A stretch of 40,215 bases of DNA from Lentzea flava (GCF_014648475.1 NZ_BMRE01000064.1:1-40215); one strand, 5' to 3'. Positions 31,758 through 39,379 are shown, counted from the first letter of the stretch. Translations and numbers: made by a program. The notes: generated by a model not told the origin, from the sequence alone.

Positions 31758-32936
31758 TCAGTGAGACACAGGGCATCCCTTCACCTGGGACGAGGCCGGG
31801 AAGAAGTTCGGCAGGAGTTCACTCGTGTCGTAGTAGCGGTGGTAGACCGGCGTGAGCCCGCCCGACACGGGTGGCACGATCCACGACCAGTCGGCGGGAC
31901 ACGAACGACCGGCCGCCTCCTCCTTCTCCAGGTGCGTCAGGAACCTCTTCGACTCGGTGTGGTGATCGGTGATCGTGACCCCGGCCTCGCCGAACGAGTG
32001 CAGGACGGCGCGATTGAGCTCGATCAACGCTCGGTCGCGCCACAACGTCGCCTCCGACGACATGTCCAGGCCCATTCGTTTGGCGATGTACGGCAGCAGG
32101 TCGTACCGGTCGTGGTCGGCGAGGTTGCGGGCACCGATCTCGGTGCCCATGTACCAGCCGTTGAAGGGCGCCGACGGGTAGTCGATACCGCCAACGCGCA
32201 GGCGCATGTTGCTGATCGCGGGGACGGCGTGCCACTTCACGCCGAGTGCCGCGAGCCACGGGAGTTCCGGGTGGGACAGCGGAACCTCGAGCACGGCGTC
32301 CGCGGGGATCTCGACGAGCGCCGGGTCGTGGCCCTCGCACGTGACCATCAGCGGCAGCACGTCGAACGGGCCGCGCGACGCCGGTGGTTTCCAGCCGCGC
32401 TTCAACGCGAGCTCGGTCAGCGCCAGGTTCCTGGCGTCGCCGAGGACACCGCCGTCGGAGCCGCGGTAGGCGGCGTAGCGGACGATCTGTTCGTTGAGGA
32501 TCCGCGGGGCGGGCATGCCGGGCTCCGCGGGGGCGAAGACCGTGATGACGGGCCGGATCTTGCCCTTGTTCGTCGCCACCCGGAGGTGCTCGACGCACTC
32601 GGCGGCCACGTCCGCGGGGGCGGACACCTCCCGCAGGTCGCGCACTTTCAAGCTCCGCCAGTACAGGCGGCCGATGCAGCGGGAGCTGTTGCGCCAGGCC
32701 ACCCTGGCGCCGAAGGTCAGTTCGGCGGTCGTGTGGCGGTAGGTGCCGGTCGCGGCGATCTCCGCGTGCACCTCGGCCAGCCTGGCCTCGACCGGACCCA
32801 GGTCAGGGTGCTCGGCGTGGTGCTGGCGGACGAAGTCCTCTGCCTCGGCGATGTCGATCTCGCCGGTGTTCTCGACCTGCGCCGGGGGAAGCGCCGTGAG
32901 GGAACGGGGCATCACATCAGTCGGGACGGGGGTCAT
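31758..32936 (-). CDS. nos: Bacterial nitric oxide synthase oxygenase
   Basis: A 392-aa NOS oxygenase domain without a reductase domain, as in other bacterial NOS proteins. GARVAWRNSSRCIGRLYW contains the haem-ligating Cys; the substrate-site region FNGWYMGTEIGARNLAD and the C-terminal WSWIVPPVSGGLTPVYH (pterin/dimer region) are clear. It oxidises L-arginine to citrulline and NO using haem, tetrahydrobiopterin or tetrahydrofolate, and electrons from a separate NADPH-dependent reductase. The ATG at 32936 has TACGGT 8 bases upstream and no ribosome binding site; ATG at the ninth codon is an alternative. Downstream on the same strand are an amino acid permease and transhydrogenase genes that could supply substrate and NADPH. 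Roles known elsewhere include antibiotic and oxidative-stress protection or nitration in biosynthesis. Confidence 0.95.
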   Translation of the reverse strand: MTPVPTDVMPRSLTALPPAQVENTGEIDIAEAEDFVRQHHAEHPDLGPVEARLAEVHAEIAATGTYRHTTAELTFGARVAWRNSSRCIGRLYWRSLKVRDLREVSAPADVAAECVEHLRVATNKGKIRPVITVFAPAEPGMPAPRILNEQIVRYAAYRGSDGGVLGDARNLALTELALKRGWKPPASRGPFDVLPLMVTCEGHDPALVEIPADAVLEVPLSHPELPWLAALGVKWHAVPAISNMRLRVGGIDYPSAPFNGWYMGTEIGARNLADHDRYDLLPYIAKRMGLDMSSEATLWRDRALIELNRAVLHSFGEAGVTITDHHTESKRFLTHLEKEEAAGRSCPADWSWIVPPVSGGLTPVYHRYYDTSELLPNFFPASSQVKGCPVSH

Positions 32937-32944
32937 GGCGAGGC

Positions 32945-32950
32945 ACCGTA
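32945..32950 (-). promoter_or_regulatory. -10-like hexamer of the nos gene
   Basis: TACGGT on the minus strand, 8 bases before the nos ATG; TTTCCG lies 17 bases further upstream as a weak -35. The rest of the 187-bp gap to 33123 shows no gene and no clear terminator for the monooxygenase gene. Confidence 0.4.
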
Positions 32951-33123
32951 GTTGCGCTTTCGTGTACCGGAAACCGCCTGTCGCGTTACGCCATCTGGAT
33001 CACTGGACCGCGTCCGACACGGTGAGCGAGTACTTGATACCGCAACCGGGTGACAATCCTCGCGACAAAGGGTGGTTTTCGACTGTTACCACGCCGAAAT
33101 CAAACATTGACCGGTGATCTAGT

Positions 33124-34191
33124 TCACTGGTGGATTCGACCCGTTCGAGTGAACTTCTCCGGCACCTCCCACGAGGAGAAACGCGTCATCCCGCGCACTG
33201 CCACCGAAGGCGGCAACGCCCGGAGCGCGAAGCTCCGCAACGCCAGGGCGATCGGCGACCGCATCTCGATCCCGAACTTCCCCGCCGTCTTCGAACTCCG
33301 CCACACCGACTGCGTCCGCGGCCGGCGCAACGCGTCGTACCGGGCGAGATCACCGTCGCACACGGCCAGCGTCACCGCGTCCTCCAGCGCCATGCACGCG
33401 CCCTGTCCCAGGTACGGCACCATCGCGTGCGCCGCGTCGCCGAGCAGCGCCACCCGTCCCGACACGAACGTCGGCAGCGGCGGCAGCTCGTGGATGTCGT
33501 GCCGGAGGATCTCCGGCGTCGTCGCCATCAGCGTCGGGATCGGCTCGTGCCAGCCGCCGAAGAGCTCCACCGGATCCAGGTCGGCCCCGGCGGGCGCCAC
33601 CGCCGAGACGTACCAGCAGACCCGGCCGTCCGCGAGCGGCAGGACCCCCGCCTCGCCGCCGGGACCGAATGTCTGCGAGATCTCCAGATCGAACGGACCC
33701 GGCGCCACCCCTCGCCACGCCGTGGCCCCCGCGTACACCGGTCCCGGCGCGTCGGGCAGCAGCTCCGCGCGGAGGCGGCTGTTGATGCCGTCCGCCGCCA
33801 CCACGAGGTCTGCGTCCAGCTCCTCAACGCCGGTCACCTCGACGTTGTTGAAAAGGATCTCCGGCGGCAACGCGCGCAGCAGCACGCCGTGCAGATCGGC
33901 CCGGTGCATCGCGATGATCTTCTCCTGGCCGACCCCCGGCAAATGCGTCAGCCACCGCCCGTCGGACGCCTTGATGCCACCCGACACACGCGAGGTGCCG
34001 AGCTTCCTCGCCTCGTCCGCGACGCCCATCCACTCCAGCGCCCGCACCGCGTTCGGCATCACGCCGAGCCCGGCACCGACCTCGCCGAACTCCGCTGCTC
34101 GTTCGAGGACCTGAACCTCCCAGCCCACGCGCCGCAACGACACCGCCGCGGCCAGCCCGCCGATGCCACCGCCCACCACGATCGCCTTCAT
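33124..34191 (-). CDS. FAD-dependent aromatic monooxygenase (salicylate hydroxylase-like)
   Basis: A 355-aa class A flavoprotein hydroxylase. The GxGxxG motif is VVGGGIGGLAAAVSLRRVG, the DG motif is LVVAADGINSRLR, and the GD motif is GRVALLGDAAHAMVPYLGQG followed by the ACMALEDAVTL helix. It uses NAD(P)H and O2 to hydroxylate an aromatic or related substrate. The ATG at 34191 has GGAGGCGGGG directly upstream. It is divergent from a TetR gene with 70 bases between the starts, filled by three copies of a palindromic operator, so it is very probably repressed by that regulator and induced by its substrate. Some members of this group inactivate antibiotics; the actual substrate is unknown. Confidence 0.9.
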   Translation of the reverse strand: MKAIVVGGGIGGLAAAVSLRRVGWEVQVLERAAEFGEVGAGLGVMPNAVRALEWMGVADEARKLGTSRVSGGIKASDGRWLTHLPGVGQEKIIAMHRADLHGVLLRALPPEILFNNVEVTGVEELDADLVVAADGINSRLRAELLPDAPGPVYAGATAWRGVAPGPFDLEISQTFGPGGEAGVLPLADGRVCWYVSAVAPAGADLDPVELFGGWHEPIPTLMATTPEILRHDIHELPPLPTFVSGRVALLGDAAHAMVPYLGQGACMALEDAVTLAVCDGDLARYDALRRPRTQSVWRSSKTAGKFGIEMRSPIALALRSFALRALPPSVAVRGMTRFSSWEVPEKFTRTGRIHQ

Positions 34192-34200
34192 CCCCGCCTC

Positions 34201-34246
34201 CTCTACATCTGTAGAGGAATCTACACCTGTAGACTACAGCTGTAGA
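34201..34246. promoter_or_regulatory. Three copies of a palindromic TetR operator
   Basis: Three 12-bp near-palindromes: CTACATCTGTAG (34203-34214, extended to 16 bp by flanking CT/AG), CTACACCTGTAG (34221-34232) and the perfect CTACAGCTGTAG (34234-34245). Centres are 18 and 13 bp apart. They fill the divergent promoter region; the -10-like TAGATT for the monooxygenase (minus strand, 34218-34223) and TAGACT for the regulator (34230-34235) lie between or on the operators, so bound repressor would shut off both. Confidence 0.8.
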
Positions 34247-34261
34247 GAGACAAGGGACACA

Positions 34262-34798
34262 GTGCGCAAAGACCTGATCACCGACGCCGCGATCGCGCTC
34301 GTGGCCGAACTCGGCATGCGCGGCCTGACCCACCGGGCCGTCGACAGGAAGGCCGGCCTGCCGGAGGGCTCGACGAGCGCCTACTTCCGCACGCGCAAGG
34401 CGTTGATCGAGGGGCTCGTGGAACGGCTCGCGGTCCAGGAGCAGCAGGAGATCGACCTCGACACCGACGACGTGGCGGGCAGCATCGCGAGGACGATCGA
34501 CAGCTGGCTCGTCGAGCGGAACCGCACGCTCGCCAGGTACGCGGCGATGCTCGAAGCCACCCACCATCCAGAGCTCAGGACGATCCTCGCGCACTCGCCG
34601 CGGGAACAGGCCACGGCGCTCGCGCGGGCGTTGGGCCACGAGAACCCCGAACGCGCCGGCGCGCACATCACCGCGTTCATCGAGGGCCTGCTCTTCTACC
34701 GGCTCGTCGGCGGCGGCAGCACCACCGGGCCGACGCCGGGCACCGAGGAGAGCGTCCAGGACCTCAGGAAGGCCGTCGAAAAGGCGTTGCGACCGTAG
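34262..34798 (+). CDS. TetR family regulator of the divergent monooxygenase
   Basis: A 178-aa TetR repressor: LITDAAIALVAELGMRGLTHRAVDRKAGLPEGSTSAYFRTRKALIEGL spans the DNA-binding domain, followed by a helical ligand domain ending in FIEGLLFYRLVGGG. The GTG at 34262 has CAAGGGA about 5 bases upstream and gives the normal length; upstream in-frame codons run into the operator array. It is divergent from the FAD monooxygenase, and the three operators between them make it the probable autoregulated repressor of that gene. Confidence 0.9.
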   Translation: MRKDLITDAAIALVAELGMRGLTHRAVDRKAGLPEGSTSAYFRTRKALIEGLVERLAVQEQQEIDLDTDDVAGSIARTIDSWLVERNRTLARYAAMLEATHHPELRTILAHSPREQATALARALGHENPERAGAHITAFIEGLLFYRLVGGGSTTGPTPGTEESVQDLRKAVEKALRP

Positions 34799-34812
34799 GT
34801 ACCGTGGGTTTC

Positions 34813-34845
34813 ATGGGATTCGGGTACGGGGTCTTCTACCTCTGA
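34813..34845 (+). CDS. Leader peptide of the ABC-F attenuator
   Basis: A 10-residue reading frame, MGFGYGVFYL, ends two bases before the left arm of the terminator hairpin. GTAGGTACCGTGGG upstream is only a weak ribosome binding site. Aromatic/Gly-rich leader peptides of this kind upstream of antibiotic-resistance ABC-F genes sense drug-stalled ribosomes. A ribosome halted near its end would cover the left arm of the terminator (from 34848) and allow read-through. Confidence 0.75.
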   Translation: MGFGYGVFYL

Positions 34846-34891
34846 TTCAGGACGTGTGCCATCACGCACCACGTCCTGTTTTCGCGTACCC
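34822..34891 (+). promoter_or_regulatory. Alternative pairings of the ABC-F attenuator
   Basis: GGGTACG inside the leader peptide codons (34822-34828) is complementary to CGTACCC (34885-34891) just after the terminator, closing an outer stem. Separately, CCTCT (34839-34843) is complementary to AGAGG (34895-34899), the ABC-F ribosome binding site. The two pairings cannot form together, and both would be broken by a ribosome on the leader, so transcription and translation of the ABC-F may both be controlled. Inferred from pairing only. Confidence 0.45.
34848..34882 (+). terminator. Intrinsic terminator between leader peptide and ABC-F gene
   Basis: CAGGACGTG (34848-34856) pairs perfectly with CACGTCCTG (34870-34878), with an inner TGC/GCA extension, and is followed by TTTT (34879-34882). 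It lies 23 bases before the ABC-F start, so default transcription would end before the gene. Confidence 0.8.
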
Positions 34892-34905
34892 AAAAGAGGA
34901 TCCGC

Positions 34906-36477
34906 ATGCGCTCGCATGTTCATTTGACGACCCGCGATCTCACCAAGGGCTATGAGGCCGGGCCCGTCGTCGACGGCATCTCGCTGAAAGTCTCCGCCGG
35001 CCAGCGTCTCGGCATCATCGGTGAGAACGGCCGCGGCAAGACCACGTTGCTCCGCCTGCTGGCCGGGGATTTGCTGCCAGATCAGGGAACCATCACCCGG
35101 CACGGCTCGTTGAGCCTGGTACGACAGGAAATGCCGTTCCAGGACGGCGAAACGGTGGGGGACCTGTTGTCGGAAGCGCTGCGCGAAAGCCGTCGCGCAC
35201 TGTCCGAACTGGACAGTGCGGCTGAGCCGTTCGACGAGCAGCGCTACGAGAAGGCATTGGCCCACGCCGAGGACATCGAGGCGTGGGACGCCGAACGCCG
35301 CGCCGACATCGCGCTCAAGGCGCTCGACGCCGATCACGACCGGGCGAGGAAACTCGCGGAGCTCAGCGTCGGCCAGCGTTACCGCGTCAGGCTCGCGTGC
35401 CTGCTCGCCGAGCGCGCGGACGTCCTGCTGCTCGACGAACCGACGAACCACCTCGACGCGAGCGCGCTGGGCTTCCTGACCGAACGCCTGCAACACCATC
35501 ACGGCGTCGTGGTGCTCGTGAGCCACGACCGCACGTTGCTGGACGACGTCTGCACGCAGCTGCTCGACCTCGACCCGGCTCCTGACGGCGAGGTTCATCT
35601 GCACGGCGGTGGCTACCGGGCGTTCAAAGAGGCGAAACGCGCCGAACGTCAGCGCTGGGAACAGCGGTTCGCCCAGGAGGAAGCCGAGCACGACGAGCTG
35701 GCCGAACGGGTCGAACGGGCGCAGTCACGACTCAGGGACGCCTGGCGTCCGCCCAAGGGAGCGTTCAAGCACAAGCGCAGCACGCGCGCGGCGAACAAGA
35801 TGCGCAACGTCGCCCGCCGGCTCGAGGAGCTGGACGACCAGCGCGTCGACGCTCCCCCGCCACCGTTGCGCTTCCAGCCACCGGCCCTGGAAGCCGACGG
35901 CGACCTGCTGCACGCGACCCCGCTGGAAGTACCCGGAAGGCTGAATCTCACCGAGCCGATCTCGCTCGGCGCCGGCGACAAGCTGGTGATCACCGGCCCC
36001 AACGGAGCCGGCAAGTCGACGTTGCTCGGCGTCCTCGCCGGCCGCATCAAGCCTGCTCGGGGCACAGTCCACCACATCGGCACGGTGGCTCTGCTCGCCC
36101 AGGAGTCGTCGTTCGCCGACGAGGACGCCATCGCAGGGCGGCTCTGCCCGCGAGCGCACGACCTCGGACTGCTGAGCGAAAAAGACCTCGCCCGCCCCGT
36201 CCGGACCCTGTCCACCGGGCAGAGAAGGCGACTGGAGCTCGCGATCCTGCTGAGCAGCGGCCCGCACGTGCTCCTGCTCGACGAACCGACCAACCACCTG
36301 TCGATCGCACTGGTCGACGAACTGACGGAGGCGCTGCACCAGACCAGGGCCGCCGTGGCCGTCGCGACCCACGACAGGCAGATGCGGACAGATTTCGCTT
36401 CGTGGCGCACCGTGACGCTGGATCCAGCTTCACAGAGTCGTGAAAGTTCTGTAGCTTCTGAAGTGGTCCTCTACTGA
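34906..36477 (+). CDS. ABC-F ATPase, probable ribosomal antibiotic-resistance protein
   Basis: A 523-aa protein with two ABC ATPase domains and no membrane helices. Domain 1: Walker A GENGRGKTT, signature LSVGQRYRVRLA, Walker B VLLLDEPTNHLD. Linker: a charged coiled segment (about 245-315, rich in Glu/Arg, including KGAFKHKRSTRAANKM) that forms the drug-displacing arm in ABC-F proteins. Domain 2: Walker A GPNGAGKST, signature LSTGQRRRLELA, Walker B VLLLDEPTNHLS. The layout matches the actinomycete TlrC/CarA/OleB/LmrC-type resistance group that protects the ribosome from macrolides, lincosamides, streptogramins or pleuromutilins. The upstream leader peptide plus terminator supports induction by a ribosome-targeting drug. 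Start ATG 34906 with AGAGGA 6 bases upstream. The specific drug is unknown. Confidence 0.92.
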   Translation: MRSHVHLTTRDLTKGYEAGPVVDGISLKVSAGQRLGIIGENGRGKTTLLRLLAGDLLPDQGTITRHGSLSLVRQEMPFQDGETVGDLLSEALRESRRALSELDSAAEPFDEQRYEKALAHAEDIEAWDAERRADIALKALDADHDRARKLAELSVGQRYRVRLACLLAERADVLLLDEPTNHLDASALGFLTERLQHHHGVVVLVSHDRTLLDDVCTQLLDLDPAPDGEVHLHGGGYRAFKEAKRAERQRWEQRFAQEEAEHDELAERVERAQSRLRDAWRPPKGAFKHKRSTRAANKMRNVARRLEELDDQRVDAPPPPLRFQPPALEADGDLLHATPLEVPGRLNLTEPISLGAGDKLVITGPNGAGKSTLLGVLAGRIKPARGTVHHIGTVALLAQESSFADEDAIAGRLCPRAHDLGLLSEKDLARPVRTLSTGQRRRLELAILLSSGPHVLLLDEPTNHLSIALVDELTEALHQTRAAVAVATHDRQMRTDFASWRTVTLDPASQSRESSVASEVVLY

Positions 36478-36496
36478 GCACTGGGAGGTGTGCGAG

Positions 36497-37714
36497 ATGA
36501 CCGAACTGATCTCCGAAGAGCTGCCCATCGACCGCCAGACCCCGTTCGACCCGCCCGCCGAGGTCACCGAAATCCGCGAGAAGGCCCGCATCAGCAGGCT
36601 GAAGTTCGCCGACGGCCACCTCGGCTGGCTCGTCACCGGTCACCACCAGGTGCGGGAAATCCTGGGAAGCCCCAAGTTCAGCAACAACCCCGAGAAGCAC
36701 CACCTGCTCGACAAGCGGTTCCAGGGGGACATGCCGGAGGACAAGGACCTGCGCAAGGTCGAGCCGGGCATGTTCCTCAGCCAGGACCCGCCGGACCACA
36801 CCCGGCTGCGCAAGATGCTGCAGGGCCAGTTCACGGTCCGGCGGATGAACCAGCTGTCCGAGTGGATCGGCACGATCGTCGACGACCAGCTGAAGCACAT
36901 GCGGTCGCTCGGTGACCGGGCGGACCTCGTGAAGGAGTTCGCGCTTCCGGTGCCGTCACTGGTGATCTGCGCGCTGCTCGGCGTCGACTACGACGAGCGG
37001 CACAGGTTCCAGGAGGACACGGCGAAGATGCTGAGCCTGGACGTGACGTTCAAGGAGGCCATGGCGGCCTTCCAGCGCATCCAGGAGTTCATGCGCGAGC
37101 TGATCGCCCGCAAGAAGGCCAACCCCGGCGGCGACGACATGATCAGCGACCTGCTGGCCACCGGGGAGCCGACCGACGAGGAAGCGTCGAACATGGCGAT
37201 GCTGCTCCTGCTCGCCGGGCACGAGACCACGGCGAACATGCTGGGCATCGGCACGTTCACGCTGCTGCAGCACCCGGACCAGCTGCAGATCCTCAAGGAC
37301 GAGCCGGAGATCATCGACAACGCCGTCGAGGAGCTCATGCGGTACCTGTCGATCATCCACTTCGGACCGGTGCGCACCGCGGTCGAGGACGTGGAGATCG
37401 ACGGGCACCTCATCAAGGAAGGCGACACGGTGCTGATGCACGTCCCGGCCGCGAACCGGGACCCGGAGAAGTTCCCCGGCAACCCCGATGAGCTCGACCT
37501 GCGCCGCCCCGCGTCGGGCCACGTGGCGTTCGGGCACGGCATCCACCAGTGCCTGGGCCAGCAGCTCGCCCGCATCGAGATGCGGATCGGGTTCTCCAAG
37601 CTGTTCCAGGAGTTCCCCGACCTCCGGCTGGACATCGCACCGGAGGAGGTGCCGCTGCGCACGGACATGGGGATCTACGGAGTCCACTCGTTGCCAGTAG
37701 CGTGGTCGTCATGA
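36497..37714 (+). CDS. Cytochrome P450
   Basis: A 405-aa soluble bacterial P450. The I-helix motif LLLLAGHETTANM, the ExxR motif in VEELMRYLS and the haem-binding loop FGHGIHQCLGQQLAR (Cys ligand) are all intact. The LSQDPPDHTRLRKML region is typical of the CYP105/107-like class. The ATG at 36497 is preferred over GTG 36488 because GGGAGG lies 7 bases upstream. The stop overlaps the ferredoxin start (ATGA at 37711-37714), so it has a dedicated electron donor. Substrate unknown; it lies 19 bases after the ABC-F gene and could be cotranscribed with it. Confidence 0.94.
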   Translation: MTELISEELPIDRQTPFDPPAEVTEIREKARISRLKFADGHLGWLVTGHHQVREILGSPKFSNNPEKHHLLDKRFQGDMPEDKDLRKVEPGMFLSQDPPDHTRLRKMLQGQFTVRRMNQLSEWIGTIVDDQLKHMRSLGDRADLVKEFALPVPSLVICALLGVDYDERHRFQEDTAKMLSLDVTFKEAMAAFQRIQEFMRELIARKKANPGGDDMISDLLATGEPTDEEASNMAMLLLLAGHETTANMLGIGTFTLLQHPDQLQILKDEPEIIDNAVEELMRYLSIIHFGPVRTAVEDVEIDGHLIKEGDTVLMHVPAANRDPEKFPGNPDELDLRRPASGHVAFGHGIHQCLGQQLARIEMRIGFSKLFQEFPDLRLDIAPEEVPLRTDMGIYGVHSLPVAWSS

Positions 37715-37902
37715 AGATTTCCGTCGATCAGTCGAAGTGCTGCGGCTCCGGGATGTGCGTCCTGACGGACCCGGACCTCTTCGACCAGAACGAAGAAGAC
37801 GGCACGGTGGTGCTGCTGGTGGAGCACCCCGACGCCGCGCACGAGGCCACCGCGAAGGAAGCGGCGAGCCTGTGCCCGGCGAGCGCGATCACGATCAGTT
37901 GA
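37711..37902 (+). CDS. Ferredoxin, [3Fe-4S]-type, P450 partner
   Basis: A 63-aa ferredoxin: CCGSGMC (residues 10-16) near the N-terminus and CPASAI near the C-terminus give the Cys pattern of actinomycete [3Fe-4S] ferredoxins that feed P450s, with the acidic DLFDQNEEDGTV between them. Translationally coupled to the P450 (ATGA overlap). Its 3' end overlaps the convergent TNT-domain gene by 8 bases. No ferredoxin reductase is present nearby, so a housekeeping one must serve. Confidence 0.93.
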   Translation: MKISVDQSKCCGSGMCVLTDPDLFDQNEEDGTVVLLVEHPDAAHEATAKEAASLCPASAITIS

Positions 37903-38530
37903 TCCGCACGAGGTAGCCGTTGGCGAGCAGCCAGGCGACATTCAGTGCTCCGTCGCCTGGCACCAACGCCCTGTCCAGCTTCTGCTGCAGCCCACCCCCC
38001 GGCTGCTCGAACCACGGCGCGATCGGTCCTTCCCACACGGCAAACGCCTTGGTCACGCGATATGCGTGGTAGTTGCACCGGTACGCGGGATCGAACGTGT
38101 AGAGGCTCTGCGGCGGAATCGCGCGCGTCGAGTAGTGCGCTCCCTTGTACGCCAGGAACCCGCCGTACTCGCTGCCGAACCGGTCCAGCTTCGTGTTCAC
38201 GCCGAGCGTCCGCTGGTACTTGATCGGCTCGCCGTCGGGCCTGAGCCAGAACCCGTCCTGCGGCGGGTAGTTCCAGCCGGCGCCGTTCCAGTACTTGGCG
38301 AGGAACTGCTCCTTGCTCAGGTGCCCGAACCGCTTGTACCCGGCCACCAACGGCCCGACGGGCCGCTGCCACGCCTCGGGCAACGTCTCGGGCCCGAGCC
38401 GGCTGTCCCCTTGATAGGCGCCGGAGCACGCCTCGACAGTCGCTTGTGCCGCACCGATTCCGGCATTGGCGCCGAACAGGACAAGAGTCGCGGCAAACAA
38501 CGCCGCCAAAATCCGTTTGCCTGCGAACAT
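37895..38530 (-). CDS. Secreted TNT-domain protein (NAD+ glycohydrolase-like)
   Basis: A 211-aa protein with a signal peptide (about residues 1-29, KRILAALFAATLVLFGANAG). The mature part matches the tuberculosis necrotizing toxin (TNT) fold family: NYPPQDGFW (88-95), LDRFGSEYGGFLAYKG (115-130), RAIPPQSLY (136-144) and APWFEQPGGGLQ (171-182), the last probably carrying the catalytic Gln. C35 and C152 could form a disulfide, as in secreted stand-alone TNT NADases. It would cleave NAD+ to nicotinamide and ADP-ribose outside the cell or in a target cell. Unlike CpnT it has no large N-terminal channel domain. Start ATG 38530 begins the signal peptide, AGGA upstream. No recognisable immunity gene is adjacent. 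Confidence 0.85.
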   Translation of the reverse strand: MFAGKRILAALFAATLVLFGANAGIGAAQATVEACSGAYQGDSRLGPETLPEAWQRPVGPLVAGYKRFGHLSKEQFLAKYWNGAGWNYPPQDGFWLRPDGEPIKYQRTLGVNTKLDRFGSEYGGFLAYKGAHYSTRAIPPQSLYTFDPAYRCNYHAYRVTKAFAVWEGPIAPWFEQPGGGLQQKLDRALVPGDGALNVAWLLANGYLVRIN

Positions 38531-38565
38531 ACTCGCATCCTGGCGCGCGGCACCGACTTCCGCAC

Positions 38566-38571
38566 TACCCT
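38566..38571 (+). promoter_or_regulatory. -10 hexamer for leaderless scramblase-like gene
   Basis: TACCCT, 7 bases before the GTG at 38579, in the 48-bp region shared with the divergent TNT-domain gene. Confidence 0.45.
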
Positions 38572-38578
38572 CTTCCGC

Positions 38579-39379
38579 GTGAACTTCGCTCCCGGCTGGT
38601 ACCCCGACAACGCCGACCAGCGCTTCGTCCGCTGGTGGGACGGCACCCAGTGGACTCCCCACGTCCAGCCGCGCCAGCAACAGACCGACGCCCACCACCT
38701 GGAAATGCAGATGGGCGGCACGGGCCAGGACCGCGTGGCCCAACAGGTTCAGCGCGCAGGCGTCCAGCAACCGATCGCGGGCGGCGGCGGCACGCTGTTC
38801 ACCGAACCGGTCCTGGTGGTGAACCAGAAGGCGAAGCTCATCGAGATGTCGAACTCCTACGTCATCTACGACCAGCACGCCCGCCACATCGGCACCGTCG
38901 AACAGGTGGGCCAGTCCGGCGCCGCCAAAGCCCTGCGCGCCTTCACCAAGCTCGACGCGATGCTCGACGTCCGCCTGGAAATCCGCGACGTGCACGGCCG
39001 CCCGCTGCTCCGCCTGCTGCGCCCGGCGACGATGTGGAAGTCCAAGGTCATGGTCGAACGCGGCGACGGCATGCCGATCGGCGAGATCATCCAGGAGAAC
39101 GTCTTCGGCAAGGTCCGCTTCGCCTACGTGTGCAACGGCATGAAGGTCGGCGGCATCTACGCCGAGAACTTCCGCGCCTGGAACTTCTCCCTGCGCGACC
39201 ACACCGACACCGAGGTCGCCCGCATCACCAAGACCTGGCAGGGCATGGCCAAGGCGATGTTCTCCACCGCCGACAACTACGTCGTGCAGTTCCACCGCCA
39301 GGTGCCGGACCCGTTGCTGAGCATGATCGTGGCCTCGGGCGTCACCGTGGACACGGTGCTGAGCCAGAGCCAGGGCTAG
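38579..39379 (+). CDS. DUF2510 plus scramblase/LURP-one-like protein
   Basis: A 266-aa protein. Residues 1-31 are a DUF2510 module (PGWYPDNADQRFVRWWDGTQWT), common at the N-terminus of actinobacterial membrane-associated proteins. A linker rich in Gln precedes a domain of about residues 75-260 resembling the phospholipid scramblase/LURP-one beta-barrel: VLVVNQKAKLIEMSNSYVIYDQ, LRLLRPATMWKSKVMVERGDG and GEIIQENVFGKVRFAYV. There is no clear membrane helix. The GTG at 38579 is set by the DUF2510 start and the -10 hexamer 7 bases upstream. It is divergent from the TNT-domain gene. Function unknown; membrane or lipid binding is inferred from the fold. Confidence 0.82.
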   Translation: MNFAPGWYPDNADQRFVRWWDGTQWTPHVQPRQQQTDAHHLEMQMGGTGQDRVAQQVQRAGVQQPIAGGGGTLFTEPVLVVNQKAKLIEMSNSYVIYDQHARHIGTVEQVGQSGAAKALRAFTKLDAMLDVRLEIRDVHGRPLLRLLRPATMWKSKVMVERGDGMPIGEIIQENVFGKVRFAYVCNGMKVGGIYAENFRAWNFSLRDHTDTEVARITKTWQGMAKAMFSTADNYVVQFHRQVPDPLLSMIVASGVTVDTVLSQSQG

